A stretch of 33,350 nt of DNA, taken from assembly GCA_002405515.1 (NCBI GenBank), contig DHLZ01000101.1, positions 1-33,350 of the forward strand, written 5' to 3'. This DNA is from Planctomycetaceae bacterium UBA4655. GTDB lineage: Bacteria; Planctomycetota; Planctomycetia; Pirellulales; UBA1268. How positions within the stretch are numbered: position 1 is the first letter of the stretch; the number at the start of each line of letters is the position of its first letter. The notes beneath the pieces were generated by a model, which did not search any database, had not been told where the DNA came from, and worked only from the letters and a program-made list of their open reading frames with translations. The translations under genes and the position numbers were made by a program. Positions 23,367 through 30,334 of the stretch are shown piece by piece.

Positions 23367-23864
23367 TCAACCGCCGTCCGGACGATCGTACCGGGATGCC
23401 TGAAGGCGATCAATCGTCGCCGTCAGGAGGGCCACGTAGCCGTGAACGTCGAGTGTTTCGTCACCGGGCGAACCCTCCACCTGGTAGAGCCAGCCGGCCA
23501 CGTAGGGATCGGAATGGGTCAGGCACGCCTCGGTCGAAAGGGCCGGGTTTGATCCCGAGAACGTTCCCTCTGCCGCCGAGTAGAGGTCGCTGACGGCCTT
23601 GAAGCCCTCGACCGCGCCCAGCCGCTGGCCGGCCTCGACGGCGTCGCCGGCCCCGACGTCGAGCGTCATGTCCACCAGTTCTCCGAGCATCCGCGTGGCG
23701 AATTTCGTGAACCCCACCCGCCACAGCCCCGTCGTGCAGCGACCGGAGGCGTCGATCGTGGCCGCCGAGTCGGCCGGAGCGAGCCAATAGTGCGCGGGCG
23801 TGTAGCGGTAGGCGACGGGAAACCGGGCCGAGAAGTGGGCGTGGCGAAAGCGGATCGTTTCCAT
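23367..23864 (-). CDS. GcvH-like lipoyl-domain protein
   Basis: Protein of 165 residues with a glycine-cleavage-H-type fold: TTGLWRVGFTKFATRMLGEL, then VGAGDAVEAGQ and AVEGFKAVSDLYSAAEG, where K89 occupies the position of the lipoylated lysine of GcvH. H proteins are usually about 125-130 residues; here an extra N-terminal 30 residues precede the domain. The ATG at 23864 has GGAG 9 nt upstream. No gcvT, gcvP or lipoate-attachment gene is in the window, so a role as a stand-alone lipoyl carrier is possible. It heads the leftward cluster, 108 nt before the CobW gene. Confidence 0.8.
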   Translation of the reverse strand: METIRFRHAHFSARFPVAYRYTPAHYWLAPADSAATIDASGRCTTGLWRVGFTKFATRMLGELVDMTLDVGAGDAVEAGQRLGAVEGFKAVSDLYSAAEGTFSGSNPALSTEACLTHSDPYVAGWLYQVEGSPGDETLDVHGYVALLTATIDRLQASRYDRPDGG

Positions 23865-23868
23865 CGAG

Positions 23869-23920
23869 GCATGCTCCAGGGCGTTACGGTAGCACGCGGC
23901 CAGGTGGAAGCATGCTCCAG
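23869..23920 (-). repeat. Duplicated 11-bp motif containing the ribosome site
   Basis: GCATGCTCCAG occurs at 23869-23879 and 23910-23920 (start-to-start 41 nt). On the - strand each reads CTGGAGCATGC; the copy next to the lipoyl-protein ATG provides its GGAG ribosome site, and GCATGC is a palindrome. A regulator site or a duplicated leader are both possible. Confidence 0.5.
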
Positions 23921-24007
23921 TTGACCGCCGTTCCCCGGTTGGCGACGGCCGCTCCCGGTCCTGCGGCCAGCCCAAGCCGTGGATTTCTCCGCGAATCGGC
24001 GCGGGTT

Positions 24008-24034
24008 TTGGCGGTGTTCGCTGCGTGTTACAAT
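24008..24034 (+). promoter_or_regulatory. Candidate sigma-70-type promoter of the arg operon
   Basis: TTGGCG at 24008-24013 and TACAAT at 24029-24034, 15 nt apart. Transcription would start near 24041, about 45 nt ahead of the GTG chosen for argB, which supports that start over the open frame from 23979. No arginine-repressor box was recognised. Confidence 0.5.
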
Positions 24035-24086
24035 CCGCGGTTTGCCAGTTGGCGACAGGTTTTCCACGACTAGGACCGTTCGCGAC

Positions 24087-25124
24087 GTGCCGACCGCCCC
24101 GAAAAAGAGTTCCCCCGCCGCTTCACCTGTGACGGCTGCGCCGACCAATGCCGCTCCGATCACGGCGGCCCCGATCACGGCGGCCCCGATCACGGCGGCA
24201 CAGAAGAAGGCGATCCAGAAGGCCGACACGCTCATCGAGGCCCTCGGCTGGATCCGCAAGTTCCGCGACACGACCACCGTCATCAAGCTCGGCGGCAGCG
24301 TCGTCGAGCATCCCGACTCGCTGCGGCACCTGCTCGTCGACATCGTCTTCATGTCGACGCTCGGCATGCGGATCGTGGTCGTGCATGGGGGCGGCAAGGC
24401 GATCAGCCGGGCGATGGACGCGGCCGGAATCGAGCCGAGGTTCGTGCAGGGCCGGCGATACACCGACGACGCCACGCTCGCGATCGTCGAGCAGGTGCTC
24501 GCGACCGACCTCAACCACGAGCTCGTGGCGAAGATCGAGGAGTACGGCGGCCGCGCGATGTCGCTCAACTTCCGCTCCACGAACGTGCTCTTCGGCGAGC
24601 GTCTCATGCTCGACGGCCCGGACGGCGAGAAGATCGACCTCGGGCACGTCGGCGAGGTGACACGGGTGGACAGGCTCACGATCGACAACCTCATGTACGC
24701 CGGACAGGTGCCGGTGATCCCGTCGATGGCCGAGGGGCCCGACGGCGGCAAGCTCAACGTCAACGCCGACACGGCGGCCACGGCCGTGGCCGCGGCGATC
24801 GGCGCGGAGAAGCTCGTCGTGCTCTCCGACATCCCGGGCGTGCTCCGCGACCGGGACGATCCCGAGAGCCTCATTCACTCGCTCACCGCGACCGACGCCC
24901 GGAGCCTCATCGCCGACGGCACGATCGCCGGCGGCATGATCCCCAAGATCGAGGGCTGCCTCGAAACGCTCGACCGGGGCGTCCGGAAGATCCACATCAT
25001 CGACGGCAGGCTGCGGCACTCGCTGCTGCTCGAGATCTACACGACCAGCGGCGTCGGCACGGAGCTCGTGCGGGACTCCGTCGCCCCCTCCTCGGCCTCC
25101 CTCGCCGCGGCCGCAGCCCGCTAG
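24087..25124 (+). CDS. argB: Acetylglutamate kinase
   Basis: Second enzyme of arginine synthesis: phosphorylates N-acetylglutamate. The core begins at AQKKAIQKADTLIEALGWIRKF and shows VIKLGGSVV (phosphate loop), VVVHGGGKAI, NVNADTAATAVA, LSDIPGVL and AGGMIPKIEGC, all family hallmarks. The N-terminus carries an unusual Ala/Pro/Thr-rich leader made partly of three 15-nt repeats (PITAA), so the protein is 345 residues against about 290-300 normally. I take the GTG at 24087, because a good -10 box lies at 24029-24034; a GTG at 24129 is also possible. First gene of argB-argD-argF; argD starts 21 nt after its stop. Confidence 0.93.
   Translation: MPTAPKKSSPAASPVTAAPTNAAPITAAPITAAPITAAQKKAIQKADTLIEALGWIRKFRDTTTVIKLGGSVVEHPDSLRHLLVDIVFMSTLGMRIVVVHGGGKAISRAMDAAGIEPRFVQGRRYTDDATLAIVEQVLATDLNHELVAKIEEYGGRAMSLNFRSTNVLFGERLMLDGPDGEKIDLGHVGEVTRVDRLTIDNLMYAGQVPVIPSMAEGPDGGKLNVNADTAATAVAAAIGAEKLVVLSDIPGVLRDRDDPESLIHSLTATDARSLIADGTIAGGMIPKIEGCLETLDRGVRKIHIIDGRLRHSLLLEIYTTSGVGTELVRDSVAPSSASLAAAAAR
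24156..24200. repeat. 15-bp tandem repeat in the argB leader
   Basis: CCGATCACGGCGGCC at 24156-24170 and 24171-24185, and a third copy differing in the last base at 24186-24200. Encodes repeated PITAA. Confidence 0.9.
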
Positions 25125-25145
25125 AGATTCCCCCGGAGTCCATCC

Positions 25146-26363
25146 ATGGCCACCGTCGACATCGCCATTCCACCGAAGACCCAGGCGGTCATCGACACGT
25201 TCGCCCGCTACGTCGTGCCGAACTACCGGCGGTTCCCGGTCTGCCTCGTCCGTGGCGAGGGCTCGCGGGTGTGGGATGCCGAGGGGCAGAGCTACCTCGA
25301 CCTGTTTCCGGGCTGGGGCTGCAACCTGCTCGGCCACTGCCCGGAGCCGGTCGTCCGCGCCGTCCAGGAGCAGGTGGCGAAGCTCATCCACGTGCCCAAC
25401 ACCTGGTACACCGAGCCGCAGGGGGAGTGGGCGAAACTCCTCTCCGAGAGGTCCTTCGGCGGACAGGCGTTCTTCTGCAACTCGGGCACCGAGGCCAACG
25501 AGGCCGCGATCAAGCTCGTCCGGCTCCGCACCGACGGCAGGCGTTACAAGATCATCACGTTCACCGGCGGATTCCACGGCCGCACGATGGGAAGCGTTTC
25601 GGCGACCGCGCAGCCGAAATATCACGAGGGGCTCGGGCCGATGGTGGCCGGCTTCCAGTTCGCCCCCCACGGCGACCTCGCCGCGGTCGAGCGTCTCATC
25701 GACGACTCGACGGGCGGGATCATGGTCGAGCCGATCCTCGGCGAAGGGGGTGTCGTGCCGGCCCCCGAGGGATTCCTCCAGGGCCTGCGCAGGCTGTGCG
25801 ACGAACGCGACCTGCTGCTCGTGTTCGACGAGGTGCAGTGTGGCTGCGGCCGAACCGGCAAATGGTTCGGCTACCAGCACTTCGGAGTGACGCCCGACGT
25901 GATCACGCTCGCGAAGAGCCTCTGCGCGGGAGTCGCCGGAGGCGCCATGCTCACGACGGTCGAACTCGCGAAGCATCTGCGGCCCGGCATGCACGCCGCC
26001 ACGTTCGGGGGCAACCCGATCTCCGCGGCCGCCGGCATCGCCGCGATCGAGATGATCGAGCGGGAGAGGCTGCTCGACAACGTCGAGCGGGCGGCGGCGG
26101 TGTTCCGTCGCCGGCTCGGCGAGCTCGCCGGCCGCTGCGACGCGGTCGTGGACGTCCGGGTGCTCGGGATGATGATCGGCGTCGAGCTCTCGATCGACGG
26201 TGCGGCCGTCGTGCAGGAGTGCCTCGACCGCAAGCTGCTCGTGAACTGCACCCAGGGCAAGGTGATCCGCCTGCTGCCCGCGATGACGATCACGGAGGCG
26301 GAGGCGGCCGAGGGCTGCGACATTCTCGGCGAGGCGATTCTCGACGTCGCCGGCCGCATCTGA
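25146..26363 (+). CDS. argD: Acetylornithine aminotransferase
   Basis: Class III PLP aminotransferase of 405 residues that converts N-acetylglutamate semialdehyde to N-acetylornithine. Visible motifs: FFCNSGTEANEAAIKLVR (phosphate-binding loop), FHGRTMGS, LLVFDEVQCGCGRTG with Asp228, and ITLAKSLCAG with the PLP lysine K257. Length is typical. Ribosome site CGGAG precedes the ATG. Position between argB and argF settles acetylornithine over ornithine or GABA as substrate. Confidence 0.93.
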   Translation: MATVDIAIPPKTQAVIDTFARYVVPNYRRFPVCLVRGEGSRVWDAEGQSYLDLFPGWGCNLLGHCPEPVVRAVQEQVAKLIHVPNTWYTEPQGEWAKLLSERSFGGQAFFCNSGTEANEAAIKLVRLRTDGRRYKIITFTGGFHGRTMGSVSATAQPKYHEGLGPMVAGFQFAPHGDLAAVERLIDDSTGGIMVEPILGEGGVVPAPEGFLQGLRRLCDERDLLLVFDEVQCGCGRTGKWFGYQHFGVTPDVITLAKSLCAGVAGGAMLTTVELAKHLRPGMHAATFGGNPISAAAGIAAIEMIERERLLDNVERAAAVFRRRLGELAGRCDAVVDVRVLGMMIGVELSIDGAAVVQECLDRKLLVNCTQGKVIRLLPAMTITEAEAAEGCDILGEAILDVAGRI

Positions 26364-26374
26364 TCGGACCTGCC

Positions 26375-27298
26375 ATGCGACTGCGACACATCCTCGTTCC
26401 AGAAGATCTTTCGACCGGAGAGATCGAGGCGATCTTCGCCGTCTCGGAGGACCTCCGCGCGAAGTACGAGGCGGGCATTCGCGAGCCGCTCCTGCCGGGC
26501 AGGGTGCTCGCGCTCGTCTTCGAGAAGCCGAGCCTGCGGACGCGGGTCTCCTTCGAGACCGCGATGGCGCACCTCGGGGGATCGAGCATTTTCCTGGGCG
26601 AGGACTGCGGGTTCGCGTCGAGCCGCGAGAGCATCGAGGACTTCGGTCGCGTGCTCTCCCAGTATGTCGATGGCATCGTCTGCCGGACGAAGTCACACGA
26701 CACGATCGGCGAAATGGCGGCCGTCTCGACCGTGCCCGTCATCAACGGACTCTCCGACTCGAGCCATCCCTGCCAGGCCCTCGCGGACCTCTACACCCTC
26801 AAGAGGCACGTCGGCCGCCTCGCCGGCCTCACGTTCTCCTTCGTCGGCGACGGCAACAACGTGGCGCGGTCGCTCGCGGTGGCCTGCGGCCTGCTCGGCA
26901 TGCGGTTCGTGCTCGCAGCGCCCGACGGATACCGGTTCGACGAGGCCTTCCTGTCGCACTTCGCGGCGATCCTGCCCGGAGCCGAGATCGTGGAGACGGG
27001 CGACCCCCGCGAGGCCGTGAAGGACGCGGCGGTCGTCTACACCGACGTCTGGGCGAGCATGGGGCAGGAGAAGGAGCGTGCGAAGCGGGCGGAGGCGCTT
27101 CGGCCCTTCCAGGTGAACGAGCGGCTCATGCGGGAGGCCCCCGACGCCGTCTTCATGCACTGCCTGCCGGCACGTCGCGGCGAGGAGGTGACCGACGGTG
27201 TGATCGACGGGCCGCAGAGCCTCGTCATCGAGGAGGCGGCCAACCGCATGCACGTCCAGAAGGGCCTGCTCGCCTGGCTCCTCTCCCAGACAAAGTAG
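26375..27298 (+). CDS. argF: Ornithine carbamoyltransferase
   Basis: Makes citrulline from ornithine and carbamoyl phosphate; 307 residues, the usual length. The carbamoyl-phosphate site reads FEKPSLRTRVSFE (S53-x-R-T-R57; Leu replaces the common Thr at 54). DSSHPCQALAD and the ornithine-site motif HCLP near residue 258 are present. The ATG at 26375 is 11 nt after the argD stop, so it belongs to the same operon. argG and argH are not in the window. A long shadow frame runs through argD into this gene but is not used. Confidence 0.94.
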   Translation: MRLRHILVPEDLSTGEIEAIFAVSEDLRAKYEAGIREPLLPGRVLALVFEKPSLRTRVSFETAMAHLGGSSIFLGEDCGFASSRESIEDFGRVLSQYVDGIVCRTKSHDTIGEMAAVSTVPVINGLSDSSHPCQALADLYTLKRHVGRLAGLTFSFVGDGNNVARSLAVACGLLGMRFVLAAPDGYRFDEAFLSHFAAILPGAEIVETGDPREAVKDAAVVYTDVWASMGQEKERAKRAEALRPFQVNERLMREAPDAVFMHCLPARRGEEVTDGVIDGPQSLVIEEAANRMHVQKGLLAWLLSQTK

Positions 27299-27318
27299 CC
27301 ATCGGCCGTGGCTTCAGG

Positions 27319-27453
27319 CTATCGACGCTCCGATGCCGAACGCCGGGGGAGCGGACGCGGAGGAGCCTCAGGCATATCCTTGCCGTAGCGACGCAGCGTT
27401 CGCTCCCACGGCGGCAATGCGATGTCGTGCGAGCGTTTTTTTTGACCGGGCAT
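27319..27453 (-). CDS. Possible 44-residue basic small protein
   Basis: An open frame MPGQKKRSHDIALPPWERT... ending ASERR, rich in Arg/Lys/Pro, in the gap between argF and the oxidoreductase gene. No ribosome site precedes the ATG, and the third-codon-position G/C preference looks weaker than in neighbouring genes. The phrase LPPWERTLRRYG looks protein-like, which is why I list it, with low confidence. Confidence 0.25.
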   Translation of the reverse strand: MPGQKKRSHDIALPPWERTLRRYGKDMPEAPPRPLPRRSASERR

Positions 27454-27470
27454 CCAGTCGCTGGGCCACG

Positions 27471-28622
27471 TCAGCGCCCCTCTCGGCTCGCGCCTCGGGC
27501 TTCCGTGGGAGGGTCGTCGTGTGCCACGCGATCGACGGCGATGCGACGGCCGGACAGGGCCGACGCGAAAACGGCTTCCGTCATGAGAACGGTCGAGCGG
27601 GAGGCGTGCATGCCGGTCTCCGGTTCGCGGTCCTCCACGATCGCGTCGACGAGATCGGCGGCGGCGCGACGGGCCCACTCGCGGCGTTCGGCCGACCGCT
27701 CGGCGTCGGTCTTCTTCGGCAGGACGGCGGGATCCGCGACGAGCGAGCCGTCGGGCAGGATCGCCTGCCAGGGGATCTCCTTGTCGGTCCGCCAGAGCGG
27801 AGCCGCCCGGAAGTACGCATGGGGCAGGTGATCGGGCCGGATGTGGATCGCGCCCGAGGAGCCGACGAGCGTGAGGCCGAAGGCCGGCTGCTTGAAGCCG
27901 GCTTCGCGGACGCTCGAGAAGTGGCCGGTCACGCCGTCGGCGAGGCCCCAGGTCGCGTCGATCCGGTCGCCGGCGATCTTCCCGATGCCCTCCGGCCCGT
28001 CGGAGAGGTCCTGCTCGGTGACGTGTCTTCCGCCGAGCGTCACGTTCGCCTGGCACCACTGGGCCGCGCCGCCGAGGTCGGCCATCATGTCGACGAGGTG
28101 GCAGCCGAGCACCCGGAGATCCTCGCCGCCGCCACGATGGTCTTCCTTGCCGCGGCCGCGGAACTCGAGCAGCCTGCCGATGCGGCGGTCGTCCACCATC
28201 TCGCGGACGACCGCGTAGGTGGGGCTGTGGCGATTCACGAAGGCCGAGGAGAGCTTCGTGCCGGAGGCCGCGCAGGCGGCGATCACGGCGTCGGCCTCCG
28301 GCCTCGAACGCACGAACGGCTTCTCGATGAAGATGCCCTTCGCGCCGCCCTTCGCGGCCGCGATCGCCATCTCGGCATGGCAGTCGGCATGCCGCATGCA
28401 GACGACCACGATCTCCGGCCGCACCTCGTCGAGCATGCGGCGCCAGTCGGGGAAGGTTCTCCCGAGGCCGAGTCGCGTGGCCGCGGCCGCGAGCCCCTCG
28501 GCCGACTCGTCGGCGACCGCGACGAGCTCCGTTCCCGGAAGATCGACGAACAGTTCGTCGATCGCGTGTCCATAGTCGCCTCGGCCGGTGCGGCCGATCA
28601 CCACGGTCTTGAAGTCCGGCAT
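27471..28622 (-). CDS. Gfo/Idh/MocA-family oxidoreductase
   Basis: NAD(P)-dependent sugar-type oxidoreductase of 383 residues. The N-terminal Rossmann domain has VVIGRTGRGDYGH (a GxGxxG variant), VAVAD after the second strand, and the family motif EKP at 100-102. The C-terminal beta-sheet domain contains LGCHLVDMMADLGG, with the His-Asp pair typical of the active site. Substrate unknown; planctomycetes carry many paralogues. No signal peptide. The last residues (TEARGASREG) are encoded by a copy of the dispersed GC-rich repeat, so the natural C-terminus has probably been replaced or extended. Confidence 0.88.
   Translation of the reverse strand: MPDFKTVVIGRTGRGDYGHAIDELFVDLPGTELVAVADESAEGLAAAATRLGLGRTFPDWRRMLDEVRPEIVVVCMRHADCHAEMAIAAAKGGAKGIFIEKPFVRSRPEADAVIAACAASGTKLSSAFVNRHSPTYAVVREMVDDRRIGRLLEFRGRGKEDHRGGGEDLRVLGCHLVDMMADLGGAAQWCQANVTLGGRHVTEQDLSDGPEGIGKIAGDRIDATWGLADGVTGHFSSVREAGFKQPAFGLTLVGSSGAIHIRPDHLPHAYFRAAPLWRTDKEIPWQAILPDGSLVADPAVLPKKTDAERSAERREWARRAAADLVDAIVEDREPETGMHASRSTVLMTEAVFASALSGRRIAVDRVAHDDPPTEARGASREGR
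27478..27505. repeat. Third arm copy of the dispersed GC-rich repeat
   Basis: 28 nt identical to 1786-1813 (core TCGGCTCGCGCCTCGGG). Here it stands alone, with no inverted partner nearby, and lies inside the 3' end of the oxidoreductase gene, facing the convergent argF. Confidence 0.9.
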
Positions 28623-28733
28623 GGCGAGGAAAACTCCACGGTATGAGGTCGGTCCGCCGGGGTTCTTGTACCATGCCGGTGTCGCCCCGATCACCCGCCG
28701 GCTCCGCGGACGCATCCCCCGCCTTCGCACCCG

Positions 28734-29642
28734 ATGCACACCACCGCCTATCGACACGCTGGCTCCTGCGCCGCCGCCCGCATCGACCGGGCCATGGCGA
28801 TCGGCGTGGCGATCAACCTCGCCTTCGTCGTGATCGAGCTCGCCGCGGGATTCGCCGCCGACTCGCTCGCGCTCGTGGCCGACGCGGGGCACAATGCGGG
28901 CGACGTCGTCGGGCTCCTGCTGGCGTGGGCCGCCGGCGTGATCGCCAGGCGTCCTCCGACGGCCCGGTTCACCTGGGGGTTTCGCCGAACGACCATCTTT
29001 GCGGCGCTCGCGAATGCGTCGCTCCTGCTCGCCGCCTGTGGAGCGATCGGCTGGGAGGCGGTCCGCCGCCTGTTCGCGCCGGAGCCGGTGGCCGGGCCGA
29101 CGGTGATTGCGGTGGCGGCGATCGGCACCGTGGTGAACGCGGCGACGGCCGTCATGCTCCACCGCGGCGGCGGCTGCGACCTCAACGTCCGCGGCGCATT
29201 CCTCCACATGGTCGCGGATGCCGCCGTCTCGGTCGGTGTCGTCGTCGCGGGGCTGGCGATACTCGCGACGGGGTGGCTCTGGCTCGACCCCGCCGCGAGC
29301 CTCGCGATCACGGCGGCGATCGCCGTGGGCGGCTGGTCGCTGTTGCGGGAGAGCCTGGAGCTGGCGCTCGACGCCACGCCGCGGGCGATCGATCCTGCGA
29401 GGATTCTCGCCGAGCTCGGGGGGCTCGCGGGGGTGACGGACGTGCACGACCTGCACGTCTGGAGCCCGGGCACGTCGGACGTGTCGGCGACCGTCCACCT
29501 CGTCGTGCCCGACCTCGCCTCGCATGAGCGGGTCCTGGCGGAGGCGAGCCGAATCCTCGGCGAGCGGTTCGGGATCGGCCACACCACGGTGCAATTGGAG
29601 CGGGTTTTTTCTTGTCGATCGAGCCTGGGCGACCGGCTATAA
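28734..29642 (+). CDS. Cation diffusion facilitator (Zn/Cd/Co efflux-type)
   Basis: Membrane transporter of 302 residues in the CDF family. Helices II and V carry the metal site: ADAGHNAGD with D50, H53 and D57, and HMVAD with H158 and D162. About six helices are predicted between 20 and 195, followed by a cytoplasmic ferredoxin-like domain (VTDVHDLHVWSPG, VSATVHLVV). The H-x3-D pair suggests zinc or cobalt/cadmium rather than manganese (family rule). The cytosolic Cys-rich tail is short. Divergent from the oxidoreductase gene by 111 nt; its stop codon is embedded in the -10 box of the next gene. Confidence 0.9.
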   Translation: MHTTAYRHAGSCAAARIDRAMAIGVAINLAFVVIELAAGFAADSLALVADAGHNAGDVVGLLLAWAAGVIARRPPTARFTWGFRRTTIFAALANASLLLAACGAIGWEAVRRLFAPEPVAGPTVIAVAAIGTVVNAATAVMLHRGGGCDLNVRGAFLHMVADAAVSVGVVVAGLAILATGWLWLDPAASLAITAAIAVGGWSLLRESLELALDATPRAIDPARILAELGGLAGVTDVHDLHVWSPGTSDVSATVHLVVPDLASHERVLAEASRILGERFGIGHTTVQLERVFSCRSSLGDRL

Positions 29643-29643
29643 T
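29612..29643 (+). promoter_or_regulatory. Candidate msrB promoter overlapping a stop codon
   Basis: A perfect TATAAT at 29638-29643 contains the TAA stop (29640-29642) of the transporter gene. TTGTCG at 29612-29617 could be a -35 but is 20 nt away. The ATG of msrB is 31 nt downstream of the -10 with AAGGAG 6 nt before it. Confidence 0.5.
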
Positions 29644-29673
29644 TCTCGAATGAATCCCCGGAAGGAGTGCCGC

Positions 29674-30324
29674 ATGACGACTCGCAATCGGTTGAATCGA
29701 TCGTGGGTTCCCTTCGTTGCATCGATCATGGCGGGCTTCGTGGCCGCTGTCATCGTCATCACCGCGGGGATCGGCATCGCCGGCGATGCCGGAGCCCGGG
29801 AAGCTGAACCGAAGCCGGTGGGGCAATCTCAGCCAGGGCAATCTCAGCCAGGGCACGTGAAGAAGGAGTCCGCCATGCAGAATGACGAGCCGCAAGCCGC
29901 AAAGAACCCGGCGGTCGCCGGCCGCGTTCCGGATGACCAGCTGCCGAAGTCGGACGTCGAGTGGAAGAAGCGGCTCACGAACGAGCAGTTCCAGGTCGCC
30001 CGCCAAAAGGGGACCGAACGGGCCTTCACCGGGAAGTACTGGGACTCGAAGAAGAAGGGGACATACCGCTGCGTCTGCTGCGGCGAGCCGCTCTTCAAGT
30101 CGGGAGAGAAGTTCGACAGCGGCTGCGGCTGGCCGAGCTTTTCGAAGCCGCTCGAAGACAAGAAGATCGCCGAGCACCTCGACCTTTCCCTCGGCATGCG
30201 TCGCACCGAGGTCACCTGCAAGCGGTGCGGTGCCCACCTCGGCCATGTCTTCGACGACGGCCCGCCCCCGACCGGCCTTCGGTACTGCATCAACTCCGCT
30301 TCGCTCGTCTTCGACGAGGAGTGA
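29674..30324 (+). CDS. msrB: Membrane-anchored peptide methionine-R-sulfoxide reductase
   Basis: MsrB of 216 residues that repairs methionine-R-sulfoxide. Zinc ligands are C133/C136 and C182/C185 (CKRCGAHLGHVF), C151 lies in SGCGWPSF, and the catalytic cysteine is C205 in RYCINSAS. The N-terminus has one hydrophobic helix at about 11-34 (signal anchor or signal peptide), so the enzyme works outside the cytoplasm (inference). A linker with two 15-nt repeats (QSQPG) joins it to the catalytic domain. Start at 29674 is fixed by AAGGAG 6 nt upstream. It converges on a secreted thioredoxin-NHL gene 10 nt away, which could regenerate it. Confidence 0.92.
   Translation: MTTRNRLNRSWVPFVASIMAGFVAAVIVITAGIGIAGDAGAREAEPKPVGQSQPGQSQPGHVKKESAMQNDEPQAAKNPAVAGRVPDDQLPKSDVEWKKRLTNEQFQVARQKGTERAFTGKYWDSKKKGTYRCVCCGEPLFKSGEKFDSGCGWPSFSKPLEDKKIAEHLDLSLGMRRTEVTCKRCGAHLGHVFDDGPPPTGLRYCINSASLVFDEE
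29821..29850. repeat. 15-bp tandem duplication in the MsrB linker
   Basis: GGGCAATCTCAGCCA at 29821-29835 and 29836-29850, exact, followed by five bases of a third copy. Encodes QSQPGQSQPG. Confidence 0.9.
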
Positions 30325-30334
30325 GCGGCCGGCT

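Noticed and set aside
14954..23864. Canonical hopanoid operon
   Set aside because: No squalene-forming genes or other hpn genes are present in the window, and the synthase and cyclase contexts differ; I keep hopanoid only as one possible outcome.
19613..23864. Sulphur-oxidising Hdr/lipoyl-carrier system
   Set aside because: Only a short HdrA-like protein and one lipoyl protein are seen; HdrB, HdrC, full HdrA and lipoate-assembly genes are missing.
23979..24086. argB starting at 23979
   Set aside because: The candidate promoter with TACAAT lies inside that extension, and the extra residues do not look protein-like.
27436..27443. Run of eight T after argF as an intrinsic terminator
   Set aside because: The only stem before it is about 5 bp with a loop near 30 nt, too weak to support.
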